Shown here: piece by piece, positions 26,402-34,125 of the stretch
How the letters are laid out: the number at the start of each line of letters is the position of its first letter
Position numbering within the stretch: the first letter of the stretch is position 1
NCBI GenBank assembly: GCA_018241405.1
Contig: JAFEDY010000009.1
Location: 30,759-94,758, forward strand
Direction of reading: 5' to 3'
Source: Pseudomonadota bacterium
GTDB taxonomy: Bacteria; Pseudomonadota; Gammaproteobacteria; Burkholderiales; Burkholderiaceae_C
Length of the DNA stretch: 64,000 nucleotides
Translations under genes and position numbers: made by a program
The notes under the pieces: model-generated
Seen by the model: the letters and a program-made list of their open reading frames with translations, nothing else
The model's database searches: none
Told to the model about the DNA's origin: nothing

Positions 26402-27700
26402 ATGGTCATCAGCCCGTTTGCCGCATGGATGCTCGCGCAGGAAGCGCGCGCGCTGCTGACGCGCCTGGCGCACGTCAAGCCGTTCGCGCTGATCGAGCCC
26501 ATGCTGCCGGCCGCTGCTCTGCAGCCCGACGCGCAGGTGGCGACCGAGCGCTACCTGCTGGCTGGCCGGCGCGCGCTGCGTGCGCTGGTGCTCGACTTTC
26601 TTGCCTGGCTGCAGGGCGCGCGCGCGGGCCACGCCACGGCCGCCGAGGCGCAGCGCCGCTTTACCCTGCTGCGCCTCCGCTTCAACGCGGTGTTGACGCA
26701 ATTCGATCTGTTCAACGACGTGATCTCGCAGCGCAGCGAGCGCGACATCGGCGTCTGGCTGTGCGGACTCGACGTGGTCGCCGCCGACGCGCTGCGCCTG
26801 CCCGGCGTCTATCAGTCGCCGCCGTTGATGTGCTACCTCGACCGCGGCATCGGCGCGGCGATCCGCCGTGCCCGCACGCGGCTGCCCGGCGGCGGCGAGA
26901 GCCCGGTGGCGATCATCCGTGTGCCGCGCGAGCGCATGGTCGGCAGCGGCATCGCATCGTCGCTGATCCACGAGGTGGGCCACCAAGCCTCGGCCCTGCT
27001 CGACCTGACGACTTCGCTGCGTCCGCTGCTGCAGGGCATGCAGCGCGGCGGCGGCAACGCCTGGAAACTGTTCGAGCGCTGGATAGGCGAGATTTTGAGC
27101 GACTTCTGGTCGTGCGCGCGGCTGGGCATATCGGCCACTCTGGGACTGATGAGCGTGGTCGGCCTGCCGCGGCCCTTCGTGTTCCGCCTGAGCCTGGACG
27201 ACCCGCACCCGGTGCCCTGGCTGCGCGTGCGCCTGTCGTGCGCGATGGGCATGGCGATGTTCCCGCACCCACAGTGGCGGCGCCTTGAGGAGCTGTGGAG
27301 CGCGTATTACCCGCTGGACGGACTCGACGCTGCACATCGGCAGTTGTTTGCCGAGGTGCTGGCAGCGACGCCGGGCTTCGTCGGGCTGCTCGCCAACCAC
27401 CGCCCGCCGGCGCTGCGCGGCCGCTCGCTGCAGGAAGCGCTGGGCGTCGCGCAGCGCCAGCCGGCGCGGCTCGATGCACTGTTCGGCCAGTGGCAGCGCG
27501 CGCCGTCGGCGATGTACCGCGCAGCGCCGTCACTGGTGTTCGCGGTGCTGGGACAGGCACGCGCCAACGCACGCCTGACACCCGAAGAAGAGAGCCACTT
27601 GTTTGGCCGGCTGCTGACGCATTGGGCGCTGCGCAGTGCGCTGAACGACACCACCCCTGCTGTGCGCCCACGGCAGGAACCCGGACTCACGGTCCACTAA
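26402..27700 (+). CDS. Putative zinc metalloprotease (HEVGH)
   Basis: A 432-residue protein with a gluzincin-like site: HEVGH at residues 190-194, and a candidate third ligand Glu230 in IGEILSDFW, the EixxD layout seen in several metallopeptidase families. The N-terminal third is helical and hydrophobic-rich but has no clear signal peptide; residues 120-190 contain the edge strand before the active helix (SPVAIIRVPRERM). The family cannot be named from sequence alone. ATG at 26402 follows an AAGAGG ribosome-binding site, 43 bases after the previous gene. Part of the sigma-54 operon. Confidence 0.8.
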   Translation: MVISPFAAWMLAQEARALLTRLAHVKPFALIEPMLPAAALQPDAQVATERYLLAGRRALRALVLDFLAWLQGARAGHATAAEAQRRFTLLRLRFNAVLTQFDLFNDVISQRSERDIGVWLCGLDVVAADALRLPGVYQSPPLMCYLDRGIGAAIRRARTRLPGGGESPVAIIRVPRERMVGSGIASSLIHEVGHQASALLDLTTSLRPLLQGMQRGGGNAWKLFERWIGEILSDFWSCARLGISATLGLMSVVGLPRPFVFRLSLDDPHPVPWLRVRLSCAMGMAMFPHPQWRRLEELWSAYYPLDGLDAAHRQLFAEVLAATPGFVGLLANHRPPALRGRSLQEALGVAQRQPARLDALFGQWQRAPSAMYRAAPSLVFAVLGQARANARLTPEEESHLFGRLLTHWALRSALNDTTPAVRPRQEPGLTVH

Positions 27701-27710
27701 GGAGAGCGAT

Positions 27711-29834
27711 ATGCCTGCCACTTCCCATCCTTCCGCCGAGGTTCGCCTGGGTGGTGTGCACTTCAGCGTGCACGACGACGGCCGCCCCGTGGCCGGTGCC
27801 ACCTGCAGCCTGTACCGAGTGCTCGCCGCGGCGCCGGCAAAGCATGCCGCTGGGTCAAGCGCTGGCGGCGGTGCCATGCGCTACGAATATGTGGCCAGCG
27901 CCACCACCGGCCCGGACGGCCACGGTGAGTTCGCGCCGCAGCCCGCAGGGCAATACAAGGTGCAATGCCACCACGAGCCGCGGCCGGCAGACCAGGACGT
28001 AGAAGTCAAGGCCGGCTGCGCGCACGAGGCCTGCTTCGAACTCGGCCTGCATGTCAGCGCCAGCTTCGCGCTGCAGCGCGACTGTGCGCCCATCGAATGC
28101 GCACAGGCCTGCAGCGGCGACCAGGCCGAGCTGCATGTGGACTGGTCCAACAGCGACCAGCTCAAGCTGGTGGTACGCCACCCCGGAAGCGCGCGCGTCG
28201 ATGCCAACGACCCGCGATCGTCGCGCGTGGTGCTGGCGGCCGGCAGGCAGCAGTACCGGTTCACCGTGCTGACGCCCTACGTCGCCGGTGCCCCGGGTGC
28301 GCCGGCGCAGGCCGCGCCAGCGCATGTTCCCACGGCGCTGTCGATCGATGTGGGCGAGCGCACGCCGCAGCCGATCTCGGGCAACATAGGCGTGGCGATG
28401 TCGCGCACCGCCACCGCGCCTACCGCCGATGTGTCGTTCTGGCAGGGCATCCTGAACAGCACCGAGCAGATGTCGTTCAACAACTATCTGCGCTTCATGA
28501 ACCTGCTGTTCTGCGGCGAAAGCGACCTGAGCGATGTGCCCGGGTTCGAGCGGCAGCGCTTTGAGCAAAAGCGCGCACTGCACGACCGGCTGCGCTCGCG
28601 CCGCCTGCTGCCCTTCACCGACTCCGACGCCTATCGCGTGATCAAGGCCGCGACCGAGGCCTTCGTGATGGTCAACTGCGGCGTGCTCGCGTCGCCACGG
28701 CCGTTCGACGACGTGCGCGACGCCGACTACCTGCGCCGGCGTGACCTGCCCGTGCCCGCAGGGCGCCTTGAGGACGTGTTCACCGAGGACTACCTGGTGC
28801 AGGTGCTGGGCGGTGCGCCGGACGACAAGACCTTGCCCTACCTGGCGGTGATCCGCGCCAAGCTGCCCGACATCTCGATCAAGTTCAACCCGATCGACGA
28901 CGTTGACAGCCAGCGCGTCGGCCAGTGCACCGGCATCCTGCAGGAGAAGCTCACAAACCCCTGCCTGCTGGAGCTGATCTGGTCGTACTGGCACGAGGAA
29001 GGAATGCTGGCGCAGACCATGAACGCGATCACGCGCCGGTTCCAGAACGTGCGCACCAGCGCGCGCGATCCGCTGGCCAACCTGGAGATCGACCCGCTGC
29101 GCCCGCTCAACAACGTGCTGTGGGGCTTCGTGCAGGACGAGCAGCACCGCCTGTCGGTAGTGCGACGCAACTACGAGTACGACCACCACTACGGCCTGCG
29201 GCTGGAAGGCCGCGCGGTGCAGAACATGCGGCCGGCCGACAGCCGCTCGCGCTTCATCGAGGCCTTTCACAACCTGCTGCGGCTGGCCGTTGTGTTCTTC
29301 AAGCAGGACGACGACACCACGGTCAAGGCCGATGCCTTCCCGGTGCTCAACGCGCTCAAGGAGGTGCACCTGATCCTGTCGCAGGGCGCGCACAACCAGT
29401 TTGGCGACCTGCCATCGACCGCGCGCATCGAGATGCTGATGGAGCAGTGGCTGTTGGCGCGCCCCGAGTTCCGCGAGTTCCTGCCCACGCGCATCATGAC
29501 CGCCTACCCCGAGCCGTGGATGGACCGGGTCGATGCGATGAAGAAACTGCAGGGCTGGAGCGATGCCAGCGTGCTGCACTTTCGCAACCTGGCGATCTTC
29601 GGCGAGCAGGTGCTGCTGTCGATCCGCTGGGGCCATTGGAGCGACGTGCAAGAGCCGCTGCAGGCCTTCAACTGGCTGCGTTTCTTCCGCCCGCAGATCC
29701 AGGGCTATGCGCATGCCTACCGCGCGGTCACTGGCGTGGATCTGACTGTTGACACCGCCGACAAGCGTGTCGATTCGACCCTGCCATCGGTGCTGCTGCA
29801 GCGCCGGCTGGGGCTGCAGCAACGCACGGCATAA
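27711..29834 (+). CDS. Large uncharacterised operon protein with N-terminal carboxypeptidase-regulatory-like domain
   Basis: A 707-residue protein of unknown function, the largest in the operon. The N-terminus (residues about 10-110) reads as a small beta-sandwich of the carboxypeptidase-regulatory/Ig type: HFSVHDDGRPVAGATCSLYR followed by GPDGHGEFAPQPAGQYKV. A Pro/Ala linker follows, then about 460 residues of mixed, mostly helical sequence with no motif I recognise. Cysteines are frequent in the first 140 residues. There is no signal peptide and no acidic repeat. It starts ten bases after the preceding gene with an AAGGAG site, so its product level should follow that of the protease. A structural or scaffold role is possible but unsupported. 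Confidence 0.85.
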   Translation: MPATSHPSAEVRLGGVHFSVHDDGRPVAGATCSLYRVLAAAPAKHAAGSSAGGGAMRYEYVASATTGPDGHGEFAPQPAGQYKVQCHHEPRPADQDVEVKAGCAHEACFELGLHVSASFALQRDCAPIECAQACSGDQAELHVDWSNSDQLKLVVRHPGSARVDANDPRSSRVVLAAGRQQYRFTVLTPYVAGAPGAPAQAAPAHVPTALSIDVGERTPQPISGNIGVAMSRTATAPTADVSFWQGILNSTEQMSFNNYLRFMNLLFCGESDLSDVPGFERQRFEQKRALHDRLRSRRLLPFTDSDAYRVIKAATEAFVMVNCGVLASPRPFDDVRDADYLRRRDLPVPAGRLEDVFTEDYLVQVLGGAPDDKTLPYLAVIRAKLPDISIKFNPIDDVDSQRVGQCTGILQEKLTNPCLLELIWSYWHEEGMLAQTMNAITRRFQNVRTSARDPLANLEIDPLRPLNNVLWGFVQDEQHRLSVVRRNYEYDHHYGLRLEGRAVQNMRPADSRSRFIEAFHNLLRLAVVFFKQDDDTTVKADAFPVLNALKEVHLILSQGAHNQFGDLPSTARIEMLMEQWLLARPEFREFLPTRIMTAYPEPWMDRVDAMKKLQGWSDASVLHFRNLAIFGEQVLLSIRWGHWSDVQEPLQAFNWLRFFRPQIQGYAHAYRAVTGVDLTVDTADKRVDSTLPSVLLQRRLGLQQRTA

Positions 29835-29850
29835 ACCACAGGAGACTGCC

Positions 29851-30672
29851 ATGAGCTTCGAGATCATGTCGTTCGAGACGCCGGCCCAGGCCGGCGAATA
29901 CGAATACGAGTACGAGTACGAGGACGAATTCGAAGGTGAGTTTGAAGGCGAGTTCGAAGGTGAGCATGAGGGTCCGAACGAGGCACCCGGGCGCGCGCCG
30001 GCGCGACGCTTCGTCAAGGATTTCTCGGGCCCGCCGGCCGAGTGCGCGGCCGCGCTGCGGCGCGCGCGCAAGACCCGGGCGCAGGCGCTGGCGATCATCG
30101 ACCTGCAGATTGCCACTGCCATCAAGCTGCTGCGCAAGGCCGCGGCGGACCTCAAGCGCGGCAGCCGCAGCACGGCCACCAGCGACCTGTTCCTGAAGAT
30201 CTTCCGTGTGCGGCCGGGCTTCGTGCCGACCTGGCTGAAGACCACGGCCAACATCCGCGACCGCGGCGACGTGGTGCGTGTGCGCTGCGAACGTGTGGCC
30301 GACCTGCTGGCGTCGGGCCGCATCAAGTTCTTCTGCCGCGTCACCGCGGCCAACTGCCCCGACTGCGGCGACGACAACAGCCCCTTCGCCTGCTCCAGTT
30401 TCGGCAAGCACCGCGTGATCTGTTTGGGCCAGCCGTTCTGGGATGACATGCGCGCCGGCCGCATGACGTCGATGCTGTCGACGCTGATGCACGAGCCGTT
30501 CCACATATTTTTCGGCCGCGAGGTGACTGAGCACCGGGCCAACGCCGGCAAGTTCGGTGGCATCAACTGCATCGTGCAGTTCGCGTTCGAGGCCAACCGC
30601 CGCAGGCCGCCGGCGCGCGTGACGCAGCGCTGCACCGACATGGCGGTGCGCAAGGAACTCGAGTTCGCATGA
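29851..30672 (+). CDS. Acidic-repeat M35-like zinc metalloprotease (HEPFH)
   Basis: A 273-residue protein. The N-terminus is an extreme acidic repeat (residues 15-41) of Glu-Tyr and Glu-Phe-Glu-Gly units. Residues 60-273 resemble the lysine-specific/deuterolysin-like M35 family: a helical start, several Cys residues (ANCPDCGDD at 168-175), the edge strand KHRVICLGQPFW (186-197), then LMHEPFH with HEPFH at 214-218. The third ligand, an Asp downstream in classic M35 enzymes, is not obvious. No signal peptide is seen. Start follows AGGAGA, 16 bases after the 707-residue gene. Confidence 0.78.
   Translation: MSFEIMSFETPAQAGEYEYEYEYEDEFEGEFEGEFEGEHEGPNEAPGRAPARRFVKDFSGPPAECAAALRRARKTRAQALAIIDLQIATAIKLLRKAAADLKRGSRSTATSDLFLKIFRVRPGFVPTWLKTTANIRDRGDVVRVRCERVADLLASGRIKFFCRVTAANCPDCGDDNSPFACSSFGKHRVICLGQPFWDDMRAGRMTSMLSTLMHEPFHIFFGREVTEHRANAGKFGGINCIVQFAFEANRRRPPARVTQRCTDMAVRKELEFA
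29893..29973 (+). repeat. EYEYEYEDEFEGEFEGEFEGE-type codon repeat
   Basis: GAATACGAGTACGAG-type units of six bases pass into twelve-base GAATTTGAAGGC-type units, encoding the acidic N-terminal tail (residues 15-41) of the M35-like protein. The repeat is tandem and could vary in number by slippage. Confidence 0.75.
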
Positions 30673-30691
30673 GCGCCGCTGGAGCATCGCC

Positions 30692-31759
30692 ATGGCCGAC
30701 TTCACCGATGCCCGCTACCTCGGGCTGCGCCATGCCAGCCTTGATCTGCCCGGCTGGCCGCAGCTGACGCTGGGCCGCCCGGCCGTGCTGGCCGAACCGC
30801 CCGGCGCGCTGGACGCGGCCGCAGCGCTGGCGTGCCTCTCGGGCGCTGCGGCAGCCACGCTGCTGCCCTCCACGCTGCACCTTTTTTGGGATCTGCTGCG
30901 TCAGCTTGCCAAAAGCGCGCGCTCGGCACTGCTGCTGGATGCCGGCGCCTACCCCATCCTGCAGTGGGCTGCCGATGGCGCGGTCGCTGCCGGGGCGCGC
31001 GTGCAGCGCTTCGCGCACCACGACGCCGCGGCGCTGGCGGAGCGTGCCCGCCAGGCCGTGCGCTCCGGGCTGCGGCCGGTGATCGTCTGCGACGGCTTTT
31101 GCACGGGCTGCAACCGCGCCGCGCCGCTGGCCGACTATGCGCGCATCGCGTCGGCCAGCGGCGGCCTGCTGGTGTTCGACGACACGCAGGCGCTCGGCGT
31201 GCTCGGCCGCGCGCCAGACTCATCCTGTCCCTACGGCCACGGCGGCGGCGGCTCGCTGCGCTGGCACGGCCTGGGCGGCGATCACATCGCCATGGGCGCG
31301 TCGCTGGCCAAGGCTTTCGGTGCGCCGCTGGCGGTGCTGGCCGGCGGCTGCGAGCTGGTCGGGCGCTTCGTGCAGGACAGCGGCACGCGCATGCATTGCA
31401 GTCCGCCGCCGGTGGCCGTGGTGCAGGCGGCACGCGCCGCGCTTGCGCGCAACGCGAGCAAGGGCGAGCTGTGGCGCGTGCGCCTGCTGCGCCTGGTGCA
31501 GCGCCTGCGCACGGCACTGGTGCATGCTGGGCTTGATGCGGTGGGCGCGCTGCCGTTTCCGGCGCAGTCGTTCCTCCCGCGCAGTGCGCCGGCTGCGGCG
31601 ACGCTGTGGCAGTTGGCGCAGCGCCTGCGTGACGCCGGCGTGCAGGCGCTGCTGACGCGCGGCTGCCGCGGCCCGGCGCCGCGCCTGAGCTTTCTCGTCA
31701 CCGCGCGCCACTGCGCGGCCGACATCGATCCCATTGCCGCGCTGGTGGCGCGTGGCTGA
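30692..31759 (+). CDS. AONS-family PLP-dependent enzyme, divergent
   Basis: A 355-residue fold-type I PLP protein resembling 8-amino-7-oxononanoate synthase and other alpha-oxoamine synthases. Visible matches: RFAHHD (about 106-111) for RFxHND, VFDDTQALGVLG (161-172) where AONS has DEAH-x-GVLG, and MGASLAKAFGAPL (201-213) with the Schiff-base Lys207. The cofactor-stacking His in the usual HAS motif is replaced by sequence near AGAYP, and the His of DEAH by Gln. It may be a diverged or specialised acyl-CoA:amino acid condensing enzyme. Some relatives make signalling hydroxyketones. It lacks the acidic repeat but is embedded in the operon. Confidence 0.8.
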   Translation: MADFTDARYLGLRHASLDLPGWPQLTLGRPAVLAEPPGALDAAAALACLSGAAAATLLPSTLHLFWDLLRQLAKSARSALLLDAGAYPILQWAADGAVAAGARVQRFAHHDAAALAERARQAVRSGLRPVIVCDGFCTGCNRAAPLADYARIASASGGLLVFDDTQALGVLGRAPDSSCPYGHGGGGSLRWHGLGGDHIAMGASLAKAFGAPLAVLAGGCELVGRFVQDSGTRMHCSPPPVAVVQAARAALARNASKGELWRVRLLRLVQRLRTALVHAGLDAVGALPFPAQSFLPRSAPAAATLWQLAQRLRDAGVQALLTRGCRGPAPRLSFLVTARHCAADIDPIAALVARG

Positions 31760-31768
31760 GGAACCGCC

Positions 31769-33295
31769 ATGAACGAATTCGAAATCCTTGCGGCGCTGCC
31801 CGCGCAGCCGTACGAAGACGAGACCGGCATTGAGCAGGAACGCGGCCGTACCGGCGGCGCCCGCACACGGGCGCCCGTGCGTCGGGCAGCAGCACCGCGC
31901 GCACCTGCGCGCCGTACCCCGCCGCGTGCGCGCCCACCGCTGCAGCCCAAGCCCCGCGTGCGCCCACGGCTGCGGCCGTTGCCGCTGCCTCCGTCGTGGC
32001 CGCCGTACGGCGCCAGCTACGTCTGGCCGGCGGTGATCGAGCGCAGTGACGGCACGACGCCCGCGCCTCTGGGCGGGACATCGGGCGGCTCGGCCAGCCC
32101 GGACGACGAGCGCTGGCGCTGCGTGCAGGCCTGCTTCAACCGCCAGGCTGGCCTCGCGCCGCAAGGCGCGGCAGCGCCTGATGCGCCGACACCGGAGCCC
32201 GATGCTGCAGCGCCCGACGGCGATGCCGCGGCGCAGGCCGCCGGCGGCGAACCGGGCGAGTTCGAAACCGGGGGGCGCTACGATGATGAATATGAGGACG
32301 AGTACGAGTACGAGTCTGGCGTCGCGCCCGACTGCAAGATCATCGACCTCACCGCGCAGGCCGAGCGCAGCCATCGCAAGGCCACGCGCGACCCGAAGAG
32401 CGTGTACGCATTGGTGCTGCACCAAATGGCGTGCTGCTTTCGCCGCCGCGACCCGCTGCGCAGCTACCTGGGCATCAAGGCGCACTTCGCCATCTTGCCC
32501 GAGGGCCAGATCCTGCAGCTGCATCCGGTGTCGGCGCTGCTATGGGCTTCGCACGGCTTCAACAGCAAGAGCGTGGCGGTCGAATTTGCGGGCAATTTTC
32601 CCAATGTCAAAGGTGGTTGGTGGAAGGGCGAGACCTACGGTCGCAACCGGCCGACGGCGGCGCAGCTCGAAGCCGGGCGTTGCCTGATCCGCCATCTGGT
32701 GCGCACCATGGGGCTGCGTGTCGTGCTGGCGCACCGACAGTCGAGCAATATGCGCGAGAACGACCCCGGGCCCGAGGTCTGGTACCACGTCGGCCAGTGG
32801 GCGGTGGATACGCTGGGCCTGTCCGACGGTGGCCCGGGCTTCAAGATCGGCAGCGGCAAGCCCATCCTCGATGCATGGCGTACCTGGGGCCGCGCCGCCA
32901 GCAGCCCGGAGCTCGGGGGCGAATACGAGGGTGAATACGAAGGTGAATTTGAGAGCGAGGGTGAGGGAGAGTTCGAGACTCCCTCGGCCGGCCTGATGAC
33001 GCTGCCGGCGGCAATCGCTGACCCGCGCGCCGCCTCGCCTGGGGTCTACACGCTGTTCAAGGACGGGCAGCGCGTCTACGTAGGCCGCGCCACCGAGTTG
33101 CGCCAGCGCCTGCAGCAACACCTGCTTTGCCTGACGCACCTGAAACTGGGAACCGGGCGTTTCCGCGTCAAGCTGACGCCGCTGGCCGGGGCTTCTCCGG
33201 TGCACCTGGGTCGCGTCGAGTCGGCCGTTATCGGCCGCTTTGGCCGCGCCGCGCAGGGCGGGCCACTGGCCAACGTCAAGTCCCGCGAGTTCTGA
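31769..33295 (+). CDS. Amidase_2/PGRP domain fused to GIY-YIG domain, with acidic repeats
   Basis: A 508-residue fusion protein. Residues 1-75 are basic and Pro/Arg-rich; an acidic repeat (171-182) follows. Residues 213-350 form an N-acetylmuramoyl-L-alanine amidase type 2 domain with likely zinc ligands H218 (ALVLHQM), H322 (LAHRQSS) and D332 (ENDPGP). A second acidic repeat (384-403) links to a C-terminal GIY-YIG nuclease-like domain: GVYTL (425-429), VYVGR (436-440), Arg445 or Arg447, Glu484 and Asn502. Amidase_2 cuts peptidoglycan and GIY-YIG cuts DNA, an odd pairing. Both may be adapted to other work. The frame is continuous. Starts nine bases after the PLP gene, with GAGGAA before the ATG. 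Confidence 0.85.
   Translation: MNEFEILAALPAQPYEDETGIEQERGRTGGARTRAPVRRAAAPRAPARRTPPRARPPLQPKPRVRPRLRPLPLPPSWPPYGASYVWPAVIERSDGTTPAPLGGTSGGSASPDDERWRCVQACFNRQAGLAPQGAAAPDAPTPEPDAAAPDGDAAAQAAGGEPGEFETGGRYDDEYEDEYEYESGVAPDCKIIDLTAQAERSHRKATRDPKSVYALVLHQMACCFRRRDPLRSYLGIKAHFAILPEGQILQLHPVSALLWASHGFNSKSVAVEFAGNFPNVKGGWWKGETYGRNRPTAAQLEAGRCLIRHLVRTMGLRVVLAHRQSSNMRENDPGPEVWYHVGQWAVDTLGLSDGGPGFKIGSGKPILDAWRTWGRAASSPELGGEYEGEYEGEFESEGEGEFETPSAGLMTLPAAIADPRAASPGVYTLFKDGQRVYVGRATELRQRLQQHLLCLTHLKLGTGRFRVKLTPLAGASPVHLGRVESAVIGRFGRAAQGGPLANVKSREF
32279..32314 (+). repeat. Acidic codon repeat, first tract in the amidase fusion
   Basis: Alternating GAT/GAG and TAT/TAC codons encode YDDEYEDEYEYE at residues 171-182, just before the amidase domain. 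Confidence 0.6.
32918..32977 (+). repeat. Acidic codon repeat, second tract in the amidase fusion
   Basis: GGCGAATACGAG-type units encode EYEGEYEGEFE-like sequence at residues 384-403, between the amidase and GIY-YIG domains. Confidence 0.65.
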
Positions 33296-33323
33296 GGCTC
33301 GCTTCATTCCCAAGGAGATCATC

Positions 33324-34091
33324 ATGCACAAGTCCACTTGCGGCTGCGCGAAGTGCCATGCGGCGCGAGATCGTGCGTTTGCCGTCGAACGATTTGAAGC
33401 AGGCCCGGCGTCCGGCGAGCTGCTCAGCGAGGCCGAGGAAATGGAGCTGGCGATGGAGCTGCTCAGCGTCTCGAACGAGGACGAAATGGAGCAGTTTCTC
33501 GGCAAGCTGTTTCGCGGCATCGGGCGCGGGCTGAAGAAGGTGGGCCGCTTCATCGGCCGCAAGGTGTTGCCCGTAGTCGGTGGCGCGCTCAAGGGGCTGG
33601 CGAAGAAGGCGCTGCCGTTCGTGGGCGGCGCGCTCGGCTCCTTCATTCCTATCCCCGGCGTCGGTACCGCGCTTGGCACGGCGCTGGGCGGTGCCGTCAG
33701 CAAGGCGCTCGAGCTCGAGTTCGGCGAACTCGAGAGCGAAGAAGCCGAACTGGAGATCGCGCGTCGCCTGGTGCGCATTGCCGCCACCACGGCGCAGCAG
33801 GCAAGCGCCGCATCGCCCGGTGCGCCGCCCGACGCGCTGCTGCGCGACGCGTTGCTGGCCGCGGTGCGCGCGCATCTGCCGACCTTCGCCGCCAACGAGG
33901 CGGAATTGATGGCCGAGGCCGAGGCCGAGCTGGGCTATGAGGGCGAAGGCGAGTACGAGGGCGAATACGAAGGTGAAGGCGAAGGCGAGTACGCGCAGGA
34001 GTACGAAGGCGCGTATCCGGGCGCAGCCGGCGGCGCGATGTCGGGCCGCTGGACACGCCGCGGTCGGTACATCGTGCTGCACGGCGTGTGA
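33324..34091 (+). CDS. Acidic-repeat glycine-zipper protein with C-terminal RRG motif (paralogue 2)
   Basis: A 255-residue paralogue of the product at 25642. It opens with a cysteine cluster CGCAKC (C6, C8, C11), then the family helix AMELLSVSNEDEMEQFLGKL (43-62), a basic amphipathic run (KLFRGIGRGLKKVGRFIGRK), and a glycine-zipper core (about 85-127) with VGGALKGLAKKALPFVGGALG. An acidic segment follows, then a long repeat of Glu-Gly-Tyr units (204-229), and the terminus SGRWTRRGRYIVLHGV (240-255). Start follows AAGGAG, 28 bases after the fusion gene. The basic-amphipathic-glycine layout resembles pore-forming peptides. This is inference. Confidence 0.88.
   Translation: MHKSTCGCAKCHAARDRAFAVERFEAGPASGELLSEAEEMELAMELLSVSNEDEMEQFLGKLFRGIGRGLKKVGRFIGRKVLPVVGGALKGLAKKALPFVGGALGSFIPIPGVGTALGTALGGAVSKALELEFGELESEEAELEIARRLVRIAATTAQQASAASPGAPPDALLRDALLAAVRAHLPTFAANEAELMAEAEAELGYEGEGEYEGEYEGEGEGEYAQEYEGAYPGAAGGAMSGRWTRRGRYIVLHGV
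33933..34010 (+). repeat. Acidic codon repeat in paralogue 2
   Basis: GAGGGCGAATACGAAGGT-type units encode Glu-Gly-Glu-Tyr repeats, residues 204-229, immediately before the terminal RRG motif. Third-position variation shows the units are not freshly duplicated. Confidence 0.65.
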
Positions 34092-34125
34092 GCTGGGGCC
34101 GCCCTATGCCGTGAAGGAGCCTGAC

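Noticed and set aside
27855..30653. A 932-residue open frame on the - strand over the accessory operon
   Set aside because: The + strand genes have ribosome-binding sites and domain motifs; the - strand frame has neither.
33937..34125. Upstream extension of the peptidoglycan-binding protein gene
   Set aside because: The extension reads paralogue 2's repeat in another frame as Arg/Lys-rich sequence; the ATG at 34126 has a good ribosome-binding site.
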